A stretch of DNA of 64,000 nucleotides from Synechococcus sp. CC9605 (GTDB lineage Bacteria > Cyanobacteriota > Cyanobacteriia > PCC-6307 > Cyanobiaceae): the NCBI RefSeq assembly GCF_000012625.1, contig NC_007516.1, positions 248,001-312,000 on the forward strand, read 5' to 3'. The translations under genes and the position numbers were made by a program. Position 1 is the first letter of the stretch, and every line of letters starts with the position of its first letter. Of this stretch, positions 18,467 to 27,672 are shown in pieces. The notes below the pieces were generated by a model, which had not been told where the DNA came from, searched no databases, and saw only the letters and a list, made by a program, of their open reading frames with translations.

Positions 18467-21334
18467 TCAGAAGGGCCGATCCGAGTCTGTCGTTTCCATC
18501 CAGTTTGTTGGGGTGTAGGGAACAAACGGCACGCCTGTGCCCTTGAAGTCAAAGTCGTTGAGCCGGAAGCGAACGCCACCAATGCCCTTGTAGGGATTGA
18601 AGTAGACCCCCACGTCGTAGCTGCGCCGTTGCCAGCGCAATTCAATGTTGGAGTTGACGGTGCTGCCGTAGAACTTCGAACCGGGATCGACGTTGTAGCT
18701 GACGCCGGTGCTCAGCACGACCGGCCCAACAATTTGTTGGGTGAGGCCAACCCCAAGGGTGGCGAGATCGACGTTCCGATCAAAGGCGAACGGGCTGTCG
18801 CCATTTTTCAGGGAGCCGTTGCCGACGATGGAGATCTGCGTGAAATCGAGGAAGGGCTTGCTGAAGGTGCCCAGGGTGATGGTGGGGCCTCCGCTGAGAC
18901 TCAGGGTCTCCTGGTGAAGGCCATCGCCGTACACAGCAATCGAGGTGTTGACGTTGGTGTTCAGGCTCAGCCCCGGAACGATGGGAACGGGGGAATAGCG
19001 ATAGGCCGCTGTTGGAATCAGCTCTGCTGTCTTCCCTTTGAGCAAGGGGATCTTGCTGGTGACCGAGGCAAACAAGCTGCCTCGCCCACTGCGCAAACGG
19101 CGGTTGCTGTTGAAGCGGTCGGCGTCGTAGTCGCCGATGGCACCGCGAATGAGGTAGTCATGGTCCACTTCGCCTGTCGACCAGCTGCCCTTGGTCTGCG
19201 CATAAACGCCGTAGGCCGCATTGATGTCGGTTTCACCGAGGGAGCCATTCCAGGTGCGGTAGCGGTAGGCCCCGAACAGATTGGTGCTCAGTACGCCCAA
19301 GCTGCCCATGTCGATGTCCTGGCCAAAACTTCCCCAGTAGCGGCTGCTACTGAGGATGTCTGCGGGATCAAAGCTGCTGATGTCGGCGTCGCCGTTCAGT
19401 TTGTAGTTCCCGTAGCGGCCGCGCAGTTTGGCGTCCAAGCCAAATAAATCAGCGGCGCTGTTGAAGTCGCCGTCAATGGCGCGCTGCACCATGAACTGCG
19501 GTTGAACGGACAGTTCCGTGCTCGTACCGATGGTGAGTGGCTTGAGGTTGCGTCCCACAAAAAGGCCATCACGGTCCCGGTTGTCGATGCCAACAACGAA
19601 GCGGTTCTCCACTTCCTCTTCCTTCTGGATGAGCTGTCGACGGGTGACCGGGATGGGCAGCCGCTCTTCAACGATCAGCCGGTTGCGTCGCGCCGAGATC
19701 AGCACATCGCCATTGGCTTGCTCGCGGGCGATCACATCCTCTGCATCGATTCTGGTTTGCGCCGGCGTGAAGGGATCGTTGCTGAAGCCCATGCGGTCAG
19801 CCTCCCAGCCATCCGCCGTGATCAGGATCTTCGAGGCCTGCACCCTCCAGCGGCTGATCGTGCCGTTGAGGAAATTCGTGCTTCCCAGGCTCTTCAGTTG
19901 GGGAACTTTGACCACGCCAAAGCGGTTTTCATCCCTGACCGAGGAATTCAGGCGTTGAACGGGGATGCCGCTGCGCCGTTCGATGCTGAAGCTGCCCTGG
20001 AGGTCGACGTCTGAGATGCGTTGGTTGATCCTGGCGATCGCTTCAGTCCGCATGGCCTGCTGCTGGGCTGGCGGAATCGTGGGTTGCTCCGCTGTGTTGT
20101 CGCTGCTGACATGGCGTTGAGGGCTTCCTCCATCGCCGAGGGCAATCGAGTCGAGGCGCTCGGAGAGGGAGGAGGGCTTGAAGCGCTGGCCGCGATCCGG
20201 GTCGTCACACTCCAGCATGGGCGGCATCACGTCGCTCGCCTGCTTGGGTGTGTCCCGTCCCCAGCGGTAGCGCAAGCCGAGCAAGTAGGCATTGCTGCCC
20301 TCAGTGACGCCTCCATAGGTGCCGAAAGCACCGGAGCGGTGGTGAATCCGGCCCACGAGCGATAAGTCGGAGGACACCGCTGCCTCCACCTCGAAGCCGA
20401 GATAGTTCAACAGCTGGGTGTAGTTCTCGCGGAATGTTTTCTCGTAGAGGCTGACGTTGGAGTTGTAGCTGATGCCTTCGATGACGCTGAAGCTCAGCCA
20501 AGGCTGAACCCAGACGCGTGCTCCAATCCCCAGCACCCCCTCGCCGAAGTTCTGTGCCGGCAGATCGGCATAGGGCTTGCTCTGGTTGAATTCGCCACCC
20601 TGTTGCTGCTTGGCGATGTGGCTGAACAGGTCAGCCTCAAGTTCAATGGCGAATGGACCAGCGCGCATGATCCGTTTCTGCACGCCGACGCCCAAAACGG
20701 CTTCCGGACGCATTCGACCGTTGAACAGGAAGGTGTCCCCGAAGGCGGCATCAATCATCTGACCGCCCCAGGCCGTCACTGCCCAAGGTTGCGGATGCCA
20801 GTCCGGAACCGGGGGAAGCAGCGGTGGACAAGCCACCGGAGGCATGTCTTCACGGCTGGCTGAGGTGGCTGGCTCAGGCGGGGCTGATGTTGTTCGAGAG
20901 CTTGTTAATGGATTGGTAAGGGGCTCTTCAAGGTCGATGACCCCGTAAACATCGTTGAGCTGACCTTCGTTTTGGACGAGGTTGTAGCGGAAGCTCGAGG
21001 CTTGAAAAAACTGTTTGCCACGCCGGAAGCGCACGGCACCGCGGGCGTAGAGCGTGCGATACGCCGCATCAAATTCAATGCGATCAGCGTGCAGTTCAGC
21101 CTGCCCGAGCTGAACCGAAACGTTGCCTTCGGCAATCGTGGCTTTTGATTTGGTGTCCGTGTATTGGAGGTCAGCTCGAATGTTCAGGCGCGCCGGCGCT
21201 GGAGAAACCGTCTCTGGCGTTGATTCAGCCGAGCCGGCCGTGACGAGCAACACTGAAACCGACCCTGTGATCAGGGTTCCGGTCAATGCAAAGAGAAGGC
21301 GGTGCGCCGCCAAGGCAATCCTGCTGCGCCCCAT
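18467..21334 (-). CDS. LptD/OstA-like outer membrane protein (DUF3769)
   Basis: A 955-residue exported protein. A signal-anchor-like segment lies near residues 10-35. It is followed by an OstA/LptA-like region near 50-120 (ATIAEGNVSVQLGQAELHADRIEF, split by the family into short beta repeats). The long C-terminal part, with many aromatic-ended strands such as YKLNGDADIS and RWQRRSYDVGVYF, fits a DUF3769 beta-barrel. This is the cyanobacterial counterpart of LptD, which inserts lipopolysaccharide into the outer membrane. A low-complexity Ser/Pro stretch near 140-165 may be a linker. Assignment rests on domain order rather than on a single motif. Confidence 0.8.
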   Translation of the reverse strand: MGRSRIALAAHRLLFALTGTLITGSVSVLLVTAGSAESTPETVSPAPARLNIRADLQYTDTKSKATIAEGNVSVQLGQAELHADRIEFDAAYRTLYARGAVRFRRGKQFFQASSFRYNLVQNEGQLNDVYGVIDLEEPLTNPLTSSRTTSAPPEPATSASREDMPPVACPPLLPPVPDWHPQPWAVTAWGGQMIDAAFGDTFLFNGRMRPEAVLGVGVQKRIMRAGPFAIELEADLFSHIAKQQQGGEFNQSKPYADLPAQNFGEGVLGIGARVWVQPWLSFSVIEGISYNSNVSLYEKTFRENYTQLLNYLGFEVEAAVSSDLSLVGRIHHRSGAFGTYGGVTEGSNAYLLGLRYRWGRDTPKQASDVMPPMLECDDPDRGQRFKPSSLSERLDSIALGDGGSPQRHVSSDNTAEQPTIPPAQQQAMRTEAIARINQRISDVDLQGSFSIERRSGIPVQRLNSSVRDENRFGVVKVPQLKSLGSTNFLNGTISRWRVQASKILITADGWEADRMGFSNDPFTPAQTRIDAEDVIAREQANGDVLISARRNRLIVEERLPIPVTRRQLIQKEEEVENRFVVGIDNRDRDGLFVGRNLKPLTIGTSTELSVQPQFMVQRAIDGDFNSAADLFGLDAKLRGRYGNYKLNGDADISSFDPADILSSSRYWGSFGQDIDMGSLGVLSTNLFGAYRYRTWNGSLGETDINAAYGVYAQTKGSWSTGEVDHDYLIRGAIGDYDADRFNSNRRLRSGRGSLFASVTSKIPLLKGKTAELIPTAAYRYSPVPIVPGLSLNTNVNTSIAVYGDGLHQETLSLSGGPTITLGTFSKPFLDFTQISIVGNGSLKNGDSPFAFDRNVDLATLGVGLTQQIVGPVVLSTGVSYNVDPGSKFYGSTVNSNIELRWQRRSYDVGVYFNPYKGIGGVRFRLNDFDFKGTGVPFVPYTPTNWMETTDSDRPF

Positions 21335-21365
21335 GAGCTTGCCAGCTCATTTCAGTAATCACGGT

Positions 21366-21399
21366 CCGATCAGACCAGTGCGTTGCGCGGTCTGATCGG
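21366..21399 (-). terminator. hairpin between psbI and the LptD-like gene
   Basis: A perfect 11-bp stem (CCGATCAGACC / GGTCTGATCGG) with a 12-base loop lies 9 bases after the psbI stop. There is no T-run, so it may be a transcript 3' end or processing structure rather than a strong terminator. Confidence 0.5.
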
Positions 21400-21407
21400 G
21401 AGGTGAA

Positions 21408-21527
21408 TCAATCTTCCAGGTCTTTACGGCTGGGGGTGCGGCTTGGATCGCTCGCAAGGAACCCGAACACGAAGATGCCGAGGAAGAAGAAGACGACCGA
21501 GTAAACGGAGATCTTGAGGGCGAGCAT
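21408..21527 (-). CDS. psbI: photosystem II protein PsbI
   Basis: A 39-residue one-helix subunit of the PSII reaction centre that stabilises D1. Translation of the minus strand begins [19 protein letters not shown] and ends with the diagnostic [14 protein letters not shown]. It is one residue longer than the usual 38. It is divergent from the mannosidase gene, only 37 bases away, so their promoters must overlap. Confidence 0.93.
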   Translation of the reverse strand: MLALKISVYSVVFFFLGIFVFGFLASDPSRTPSRKDLED

Positions 21528-21564
21528 GGAGACCGACCGGCGTCTGTGACAAGGGCATCATCCT

Positions 21565-24531
21565 ATGGGGCATGACAGCGTCAGCAGGGGAATGAACCCT
21601 GATCAGGTCGGTCGATCGGAGTGGATTGAAACGTTTCGCAGTCGATCGCGACGTGATCTGCGTGGCCGCTGGCTCCGCTCAGGCGCTGCCCAGGCTGGGT
21701 TTTTTCTCGATGAAAGCTGGGGATTTACGCACCGTCCGGACTGGGCCAAACGCGGCCTGCTGATCTGGCCCAGGGGACGTCAATGGCTGCGGCTTGAGCA
21801 GCGGTTGAGCTGGCCTGATGGCTGGAGTACCAGTGATTCCTGCTGTGCCCGGTTGGTGCTGAGCTGGTGGGCCGAGCAGATGCGCCTGTGGGTGGATGGC
21901 GTGCTGGTTCATGAGGGGGATCTGTTCGATACCGCCTGTCGCTGGCCGCTGCCTGCGCGCTGTCGTCAGGGAGCATCGCTCGATCTTGTGCTGGAGCTCT
22001 GCAGCCCTTTGCATGACGACGGAGCTCTGATCAGCAGCCATCTCGACCTGGAGCCGCAGTTCGCAGGCCCCGATCCTGAGGGCACGTTGTTGCCAGCGGC
22101 CCTGGAACTGCATCTGGCGGCGGATGGAGACCTGCCATCGCATTGGGCGGATCTGGATCCCAGCGGTGTTGAAGCGCAGGATGCTGTTGCAACGCACCTG
22201 CATCAGGTGAACCCTCCACGAGGGTCGTTGCATTGGCTTGGTCATGCCCATCTCGACCTGGCTTGGCTCTGGCCGGTGGCCGACACCTGGCAGGCCGCTG
22301 AACGCACCTTCCGATCAGCGCTGGATCTGATGCGTCGCTGGCCCGAACTGCGCTTTGCCCATTCCACGCCCGCCCTCTACGCCTGGATGGAGCAGCATCG
22401 ACCGGCTCTGTTTGCGGAGATCCAGGCGGCCAGCCGTGCCGGTCGCTGGGAACCGATTAACGGACCCTGGGTGGAGACCGACTGTGTGTTGGTTTCCACG
22501 GCGTCGCTTTGGAATCAGTTCGCTCTCGGTCAGAAGGACAGCTTGCGCCGCTTTCCGGAATGGACCCATGAGCTGGCCTGGTTGCCGGACAGCTTTGGCT
22601 TTGCTGCGGGTCTGCCTGCGGTGGCGGCAGCTACCGGGGTGCGCTGGTTCTGCACCCACAAGCTGGCCTGGAATGCTGAGAACCCTTTCCCCCACCGTTT
22701 GTTCCGCTGGCGCGGACGGGGGCGGTCTGAACTGCGCAGCCTGATGCTGCCGCCGATCGGGCGTCGCGCTGATCCTGTGGAGATGCAGGGCGAGCAGCGG
22801 GCCTGGCATCAGGCCACGGGACTTGAGGCAGCGCTCTGGATCCCGGGCGTCGGTGATCACGGCGGTGGTCCCACCGAGGAGTTGCTTGAGCAGATCGGGC
22901 TCTGGGAGAAGCAAGCGGCCGCTGTGCCCACCCGTGCCGGAACGGTGCGGGAGTTCTTGGCCAACCTGGAGCAGGACGATCAGGCCTGGGCGGTGTGGCG
23001 CGATGAGCTCTTTCTGGAGCTGCACCGCGGTTGTGCCACCAGCCGTCCCGATCAGAAACGTCACAACCGAACGCTCGAGCGGCTTTTGCGGGAAGCCGAC
23101 GCTGCTTCAGCCCTGCTGGCCCTGGCCGGCCGGGATGGCGGTGGGAGCGATTGGCGCCCGCTGTTGTTTCAGCAGTTTCACGACATCCTTCCGGGAACGT
23201 CGATCCCGGAGGTGTTTGAGCAGGCGGAACCGGTTTGGCGCTCGGCTCGGCGCCAGGCCCGCGGAGAGCGCGACCGGAGGCTGGCAAGGCTGACGCGCCA
23301 GAAGGACACAGCGGCGGCATGGAGCTGGTGGGGCCTGCAGCCCTTGGCGTCCTGGTCGCCCCTGGTTCGCCTTCCGGCCGGATCATGGTCATCCGAAGGC
23401 GTTTCATTGCCGCAGCAAGCCGCTGCCGGTGGTGGTGCCTGGGTGCAGCTACCGCGTCAGCACGGCAGTTGTTCTGTGCCGCTCCGGCGTGAACCAGGCA
23501 TGGCGTCCTGCGCTGCTCAACCCCGTCAGCCTGTGGTCATCACGTCGCTGGGGGCAGGAGTTTGGCGGCTGGTCAATGGTCTGATCGATCTCGATGTCTC
23601 CGCGGTTGGACTGATGGCTCTGCGGGATCGCGATGGACGGAATCAGTTGTCGTCACCCCTGCAGTTGGAGCGTTATCGGGACTGTGGCGAATTCTGGGAT
23701 GCCTGGGATCTGGCGGCGGACTATCGATCTCAGCCCCTGGGCGTGCTCGGCACGGATTCCCTGGAATGGCTCGATCAGGGCCCCCTGGTGGCGCATCTGG
23801 TGCTGCGGCGCCAGCTCGGCGCCAGTTGCATGCGGCTGGACCTGCGGCTGAAGGCCGACACCGCGTGGCTGGAGCTGATCTGCAGCATCAACTGGTGTCA
23901 GACCCATGAGTTGCTGCGCCTGGACCTGCCGCTGGCGACCCCCGCCGTCCGCATCGCTGCCGATACCAGCGGCGGCGTGATCGAACGGCCGGCTGAACCG
24001 ATGACGGTTCGGGAACGGGCCCGCTGGGAAGTCCCTGTGATCTCCTGGTTCGCTTCCCAGTCGCAAGCTCCCGGAGGCGGGATGGCTGTGTTGCTGGACG
24101 GTCCCCAGGGTGTGGATTGGTCCTCAGACCGACTTGGCATTTCGCTGCTGCGGGGTCCGACCTGGCCTGATCCCAGCGCTGATCAGGGCTGGCATCGCCA
24201 GCGTTTGGCCCTTATGCCCTTCTCCGGCTCCTGGAGTGAGGCCGGTGTGCCGCAGGCGGCGATTGCCTTTCGCGAGCCCGGGTGGTGTGCGGCGTTGCCG
24301 GCGGAGCTGCGTCAGTGGTTCCCCTCGCTGCCGCTTCAACTCACGCCGGTGGCATTGGAGCGCCATGCCAACGTTTGCCTGCTGAAGCTGCTGAATGCGG
24401 GATCAGCGCGTTGTCGCTGGACCCCCGGAGCGGACTGGAGTGTCCGCAGGGATGTCGATTCAAGTGCCGCTGATGCCGTAGTGATCGCCCCGGGAGAACT
24501 CGTCTCCCTGGTGGTGGATCAGTCCTCGTGA
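21565..24531 (+). CDS. glycoside hydrolase family 38 alpha-mannosidase
   Basis: A 988-residue retaining, metal-dependent alpha-mannosidase. The GH38 zinc motif GHAHLDLAWLWP has H229 and D231. The predicted nucleophile is D342 in WLPDSFGF, with GRWEPINGPWVETD just before it near 293-306. A beta-sandwich C-terminus follows. An N-terminal domain of about 220 residues precedes the catalytic part, as in bacterial members. No signal peptide is seen, so it is probably cytosolic and may degrade mannose-containing glycans or storage compounds. An ATG at 21592 is an alternative start. It lies between psbI and psbN, and its last 13 bases overlap psbN. Confidence 0.88.
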   Translation: MGHDSVSRGMNPDQVGRSEWIETFRSRSRRDLRGRWLRSGAAQAGFFLDESWGFTHRPDWAKRGLLIWPRGRQWLRLEQRLSWPDGWSTSDSCCARLVLSWWAEQMRLWVDGVLVHEGDLFDTACRWPLPARCRQGASLDLVLELCSPLHDDGALISSHLDLEPQFAGPDPEGTLLPAALELHLAADGDLPSHWADLDPSGVEAQDAVATHLHQVNPPRGSLHWLGHAHLDLAWLWPVADTWQAAERTFRSALDLMRRWPELRFAHSTPALYAWMEQHRPALFAEIQAASRAGRWEPINGPWVETDCVLVSTASLWNQFALGQKDSLRRFPEWTHELAWLPDSFGFAAGLPAVAAATGVRWFCTHKLAWNAENPFPHRLFRWRGRGRSELRSLMLPPIGRRADPVEMQGEQRAWHQATGLEAALWIPGVGDHGGGPTEELLEQIGLWEKQAAAVPTRAGTVREFLANLEQDDQAWAVWRDELFLELHRGCATSRPDQKRHNRTLERLLREADAASALLALAGRDGGGSDWRPLLFQQFHDILPGTSIPEVFEQAEPVWRSARRQARGERDRRLARLTRQKDTAAAWSWWGLQPLASWSPLVRLPAGSWSSEGVSLPQQAAAGGGAWVQLPRQHGSCSVPLRREPGMASCAAQPRQPVVITSLGAGVWRLVNGLIDLDVSAVGLMALRDRDGRNQLSSPLQLERYRDCGEFWDAWDLAADYRSQPLGVLGTDSLEWLDQGPLVAHLVLRRQLGASCMRLDLRLKADTAWLELICSINWCQTHELLRLDLPLATPAVRIAADTSGGVIERPAEPMTVRERARWEVPVISWFASQSQAPGGGMAVLLDGPQGVDWSSDRLGISLLRGPTWPDPSADQGWHRQRLALMPFSGSWSEAGVPQAAIAFREPGWCAALPAELRQWFPSLPLQLTPVALERHANVCLLKLLNAGSARCRWTPGADWSVRRDVDSSAADAVVIAPGELVSLVVDQSS

Positions 24532-24659
24532 TCGTCGAACGGGTCGTCGAGTGCTTTTGATGGAGGCCCAAAGGCCTGGTACACGCCAAATCCGGTGAGT
24601 CCGAACAAAACGGCGAGCACGCCAATGGCGACGGACAGAGCTGGGGACGACGTTTCCAT
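24519..24659 (-). CDS. psbN: PsbN, PSII assembly factor
   Basis: A 46-residue one-helix protein needed for PSII assembly and repair (not a stable PSII subunit). The minus strand reads [20 protein letters not shown], then the typical [20 protein letters not shown] and DDHED. It is antisense-oriented to psbH with an 84-base gap, as in chloroplasts and other cyanobacteria. Its end overlaps the mannosidase gene by 13 bases. Confidence 0.93.
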   Translation of the reverse strand: METSSPALSVAIGVLAVLFGLTGFGVYQAFGPPSKALDDPFDDHED

Positions 24660-24743
24660 CACATCTCTCGACAGGATCAACCCCGAACCGGAGTCGGCCC
24701 CTACAGTATCGAGACATCAAACCACCCGAGACCCGGCGTCGCC

Positions 24744-24944
24744 ATGGCACAACGCACCCGTCTGGGAGACCTTCTCCGCCCACTGAACTCCGAGTACGGC
24801 AAGGTGGTTCCCGGATGGGGCACCACTCCCGTGATGGGCATCTTCATGGTGCTGTTCCTGGTGTTTCTGCTGGTGATTCTTCAGCTTTACAACAAGTCCC
24901 TCATCCTCGAGGGCATCAACGTGAATTGGAACGGCCTCGGCTGA
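24744..24944 (+). CDS. psbH: photosystem II protein PsbH
   Basis: A 66-residue PSII subunit near CP47 involved in quinone binding and assembly. It has the family N-terminus [18 protein letters not shown], the GWGTTPVMG turn, one membrane helix ([17 protein letters not shown]) and ends [11 protein letters not shown]. It is followed 9 bases later by tatA and may be cotranscribed with it. Confidence 0.97.
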   Translation: MAQRTRLGDLLRPLNSEYGKVVPGWGTTPVMGIFMVLFLVFLLVILQLYNKSLILEGINVNWNGLG

Positions 24945-24953
24945 TCTGCACCC

Positions 24954-25184
24954 ATGAACATCTTCGGCGTCGGTCTCCCCGAAATGGCGGTTATCGGCGC
25001 CGTTGCCCTGTTGGTTTTCGGGCCGAAACGGCTGCCAGAACTTGGCCGGACTCTTGGAAAAACCCTGAAGGGTTTCCAGTCCGCGTCAAAGGAATTTGAA
25101 CGCGAAATCAACAAAGCCATGGCTGACCCGGAGATGTCCGGTGATGCTGCGAAGCCTGTCGAAGAACTTCCCCCCAGCGACTGA
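24954..25184 (+). CDS. tatA: twin-arginine translocase subunit TatA/B
   Basis: A 76-residue Tat subunit that forms the channel for folded proteins across the cytoplasmic or thylakoid membrane. It has one N-terminal helix (LPEMAVIGAVALLVFG), the FGPKRLPELGRTLGK hinge and an amphipathic helix, then an acidic tail. It lies between psbH and pth with gaps of 9 and 14 bases. Confidence 0.95.
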   Translation: MNIFGVGLPEMAVIGAVALLVFGPKRLPELGRTLGKTLKGFQSASKEFEREINKAMADPEMSGDAAKPVEELPPSD

Positions 25185-25198
25185 GTCGTTCCAGCGGT

Positions 25199-25816
25199 AT
25201 GGCCACTGATCTGAAGCTGGTGGTAGGACTCGGTAATCCGGGTGCGAAATATGCCGGCACCCGCCACAACATCGGCTTCATGGCCCTCGAGCTTCTTGGC
25301 GAGCGCTCTGGATTCAGCTTTCGTCAGCAAGCCAAGTTGCACGGTCTTGCAGCAGACACAGGGGTGGGTGAGCAGCGGCTGCGCTTGCTGATGCCCCAGA
25401 CATACATGAACGACAGCGGTCGCGCGATTCGTGCGGCCCTCGATTGGTTTGGCCTGGAGCCCCACCAACTGCTGGTGCTGGTGGACGACATGGACCTACC
25501 GCTTGGTCGTTTGCGGTTGCGGGCCCAGGGCAGCGCCGGGGGGCACAACGGCTTGCGCAGCACCATTCAGCATCTTGGGACTCAGGCGTTCCCAAGGCTG
25601 AGGATCGGTATTGGTGCGCCTGCTGAGAATCCTGCCGAACGTCGTGTTCGAACGGTGTCCCATGTTCTTGGTCCGTTCAGCAAGGTGGAGCAACCCTGCG
25701 TCGGCGCTGTTCTTGATGCTGTTCTGGACGGGATTCAACGTCTTCAGCGCCAGAGCTTTGAGCGCGCTGGAACCTGGATCAACGGTTTTCGCTACGACCT
25801 GGAGCCTGTCGACTGA
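25199..25816 (+). CDS. pth: peptidyl-tRNA hydrolase
   Basis: Pth releases tRNA from peptidyl-tRNA that falls off the ribosome. It has 205 residues. Motifs are LVVGLGNPGAKYAGTRHNIGF with the catalytic His, PQTYMNDSGRAI, the catalytic Asp in VDDMDLPLGRLR, and GSAGGHNGLRS. All key residues are present. Its stop codon overlaps the start of the DUF3146 gene by one base, so translation may be coupled. Confidence 0.97.
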   Translation: MATDLKLVVGLGNPGAKYAGTRHNIGFMALELLGERSGFSFRQQAKLHGLAADTGVGEQRLRLLMPQTYMNDSGRAIRAALDWFGLEPHQLLVLVDDMDLPLGRLRLRAQGSAGGHNGLRSTIQHLGTQAFPRLRIGIGAPAENPAERRVRTVSHVLGPFSKVEQPCVGAVLDAVLDGIQRLQRQSFERAGTWINGFRYDLEPVD

Positions 25817-26073
25817 TGCCGGCTCTCCCGGCGACAACGGCCCATTTGCGGGTGCTTCGCCAGTGTTTTCAAGCCAAATGCGTGGAGGGTGAAGTCTCTG
25901 CCGGAGGTTTTGAGTGGCAGTTTTCCTGGGCCTTTGATCGCGGCGAACTGGTGGTGGAGCCGTCCCTGGGACGTGCCTTGATCGAGGATGCTCTGCGGCG
26001 GTTTCTGGTGCGTTCCGATTACAGGCTGGAACCGGGGGGTGACTACACCTTCATGGTTCGGGCCAGGTTCTGA
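25816..26073 (+). CDS. DUF3146 family protein
   Basis: An 85-residue soluble cyanobacterial protein of unknown function. It has the family pattern VRVLRQ..., GGFEWQFSWAFDRGEL and the terminal LEPGGDYTFMVRARF, which look like short beta strands. It starts at the last base of the pth stop and ends overlapping the convergent YqgF-like gene by 23 bases. Confidence 0.72.
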   Translation: MPALPATTAHLRVLRQCFQAKCVEGEVSAGGFEWQFSWAFDRGELVVEPSLGRALIEDALRRFLVRSDYRLEPGGDYTFMVRARF

Positions 26074-26497
26074 GCGAGAACGTGGGGGCCGGCTCCGGCC
26101 ATCTCAGGCTGCACTGCAGGTGCTCCTCAAGCATCACCAAAGCTGCAACCGCATCCAGATCCACCGGTGGAATGCGCAGCCCTGCCGGCAGCATCCTTCG
26201 CCAACCCCGCGCCGGCCACAGCGTCCAGTAACGCTGTCTTGCCCTCAGGGTTGTTCCCTGCTCCGGAACCAAGGTCAGATGGCACAGCCGTTCTAGTCGC
26301 TTGATCCAGGCTCGGCTTCCCGTGCCATCGCCGATCAGGATGCGGTCGAGAGCTTGGTCTTGATTCCACTGCTCCAGCCAGGGTTCCACGGCCTCCGGGG
26401 CCAGCACATATCCTTCGCGCACAAGGCCGAGCTGAAGATCGGCCAGCACAAGACCACATTTGCAGCGACCTGGATCGAGAACGGCCACTCGTTTCAT
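26051..26497 (-). CDS. RuvC/YqgF-like RNase H-fold protein
   Basis: A 148-residue protein with the RNase H-like resolvase fold of the YqgF family. The first acidic residue is D8 in AVLDPGRCKCGLVLAD. A second region has IGDGTGSRAW near 56-64, the glutamate is E79 before GTTLRARQRYW, and an Asp (D113 or D115) lies in VDLDAVAALVMLEEHL. It is divergent from standard YqgF, which processes pre-16S rRNA, so the substrate is uncertain. It overlaps the DUF3084 gene upstream by four bases, so they form an operon. Confidence 0.8.
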   Translation of the reverse strand: MKRVAVLDPGRCKCGLVLADLQLGLVREGYVLAPEAVEPWLEQWNQDQALDRILIGDGTGSRAWIKRLERLCHLTLVPEQGTTLRARQRYWTLWPARGWRRMLPAGLRIPPVDLDAVAALVMLEEHLQCSLRWPEPAPTFSLRTWPEP

Positions 26498-27645
26498 AGG
26501 GAGGCCTGAATGGTGACAACGACAGGATCGGCGCTGTCGCTGACCCCTGCGGAAATCACCTCCAGGACCACGCTTTGGCTGGGGCCTTCCATCAGGGTCT
26601 GGGCCAGTTGGGAGAGGGCTGATCCATCGAACTGAAGCCCCTCGGTCAGGGATCCACGCCGCTGCACCTCGGCATAGGCCGAGGCCAGGAGAAGGTTCAA
26701 CCGTGTGCGAATGCCCTCTGGCGTGCGGTCATTCGGTTGAAGCGTGGTTGTGGCCAGCACATCTCCACGTTGGGCCACCGGCCGGTTGGGACGCGCCTCG
26801 GGGAAGGCGTACACCGCCGTTTCACCCCGCAGCACATTGGTGGCAGAGCGCAGCGAGATCACCCAGGTTTCCGGTTTGCGGATGATGTTTTGCAGGCGTT
26901 CCACGTCGCTTCGAGGAACGCGGATCAACTGGCGTTCGGGCGCTTCGCCAGGCCTCACTTTCCCGTAGGCGTTGAGATTGGCCTCCTGCAACAACCTGTC
27001 GACGGCCTGTTTGGCCTGGTCCGGAGCCTCGAGTCGAACCGTTGCTCTCGCCAAGGTCTGGCCGCTGCTGATCACCACCGATCCACGCCTCAGGGCGACC
27101 AGATTGCGTTCAAGTTGTTTGAGTTCCTGCTCCCCGGCACGGATACGGCTGCGAACGCTGTTGAGTTCGGCTTCCGTGCGTTGAATGTCCGCATCGCGGG
27201 AGGCGATGTCCTGGCTGAGGCGCTCACGTTCAGCTTCAAGTTGGGCCCGCTCGTTCTGAAGAGGAGCCAGTTCAAGGCGCAGGGTGTTGGCCCGCTGCTG
27301 CGCTTGCTTCAGCTCAATGGCGATCCGCCGGGTTTCTGTTTGGGTCTTGTCCCGTTCACGCTCGGCTGCCTTTAGCTGTCGCCGGCTGTCCTGGAGCTTC
27401 TCCTGCAGGGCATCCAACTCAAACAGGCCCACCCGCAGCTGTCGGCTCACCAGCAGCATCAGGCCAAGTGAAAGCGCACTGATCAGGCTGCCGGTCAGAA
27501 CCGTGATCAGAACGGCGGTGCGCCTTGGGCGCATCTTGAACAAACTCAGTCGCGCTTTGCCGACGCGGCTGCCCAGACGATCACCCAGGGTCGACAGCAC
27601 TCCCCCGAGCACCAGCAGAACCAGAATCAGTGCCCAGCCGCTCAT
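26494..27645 (-). CDS. DUF3084 membrane-anchored coiled-coil protein
   Basis: A 383-residue cyanobacterial protein of unknown function. Two N-terminal membrane helices (about residues 3-18 and 44-66) flank a basic loop (RLSLFKMRPRRT). A long heptad-type coiled coil runs from about 75 to 185. A C-terminal globular domain follows, with GQTLARATVRL, PRSDVERLQNII and FDGSALSQLAQTLMEG. Similar proteins are widespread in cyanobacteria, with no known activity. The layout suggests a structural or scaffolding role at the membrane, which is inference. It is 27 bases downstream of ntcA. Confidence 0.8.
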   Translation of the reverse strand: MSGWALILVLLVLGGVLSTLGDRLGSRVGKARLSLFKMRPRRTAVLITVLTGSLISALSLGLMLLVSRQLRVGLFELDALQEKLQDSRRQLKAAERERDKTQTETRRIAIELKQAQQRANTLRLELAPLQNERAQLEAERERLSQDIASRDADIQRTEAELNSVRSRIRAGEQELKQLERNLVALRRGSVVISSGQTLARATVRLEAPDQAKQAVDRLLQEANLNAYGKVRPGEAPERQLIRVPRSDVERLQNIIRKPETWVISLRSATNVLRGETAVYAFPEARPNRPVAQRGDVLATTTLQPNDRTPEGIRTRLNLLLASAYAEVQRRGSLTEGLQFDGSALSQLAQTLMEGPSQSVVLEVISAGVSDSADPVVVTIQASL

Positions 27646-27672
27646 GGCTGCACTCGTGGGGCGATGGCCGGA

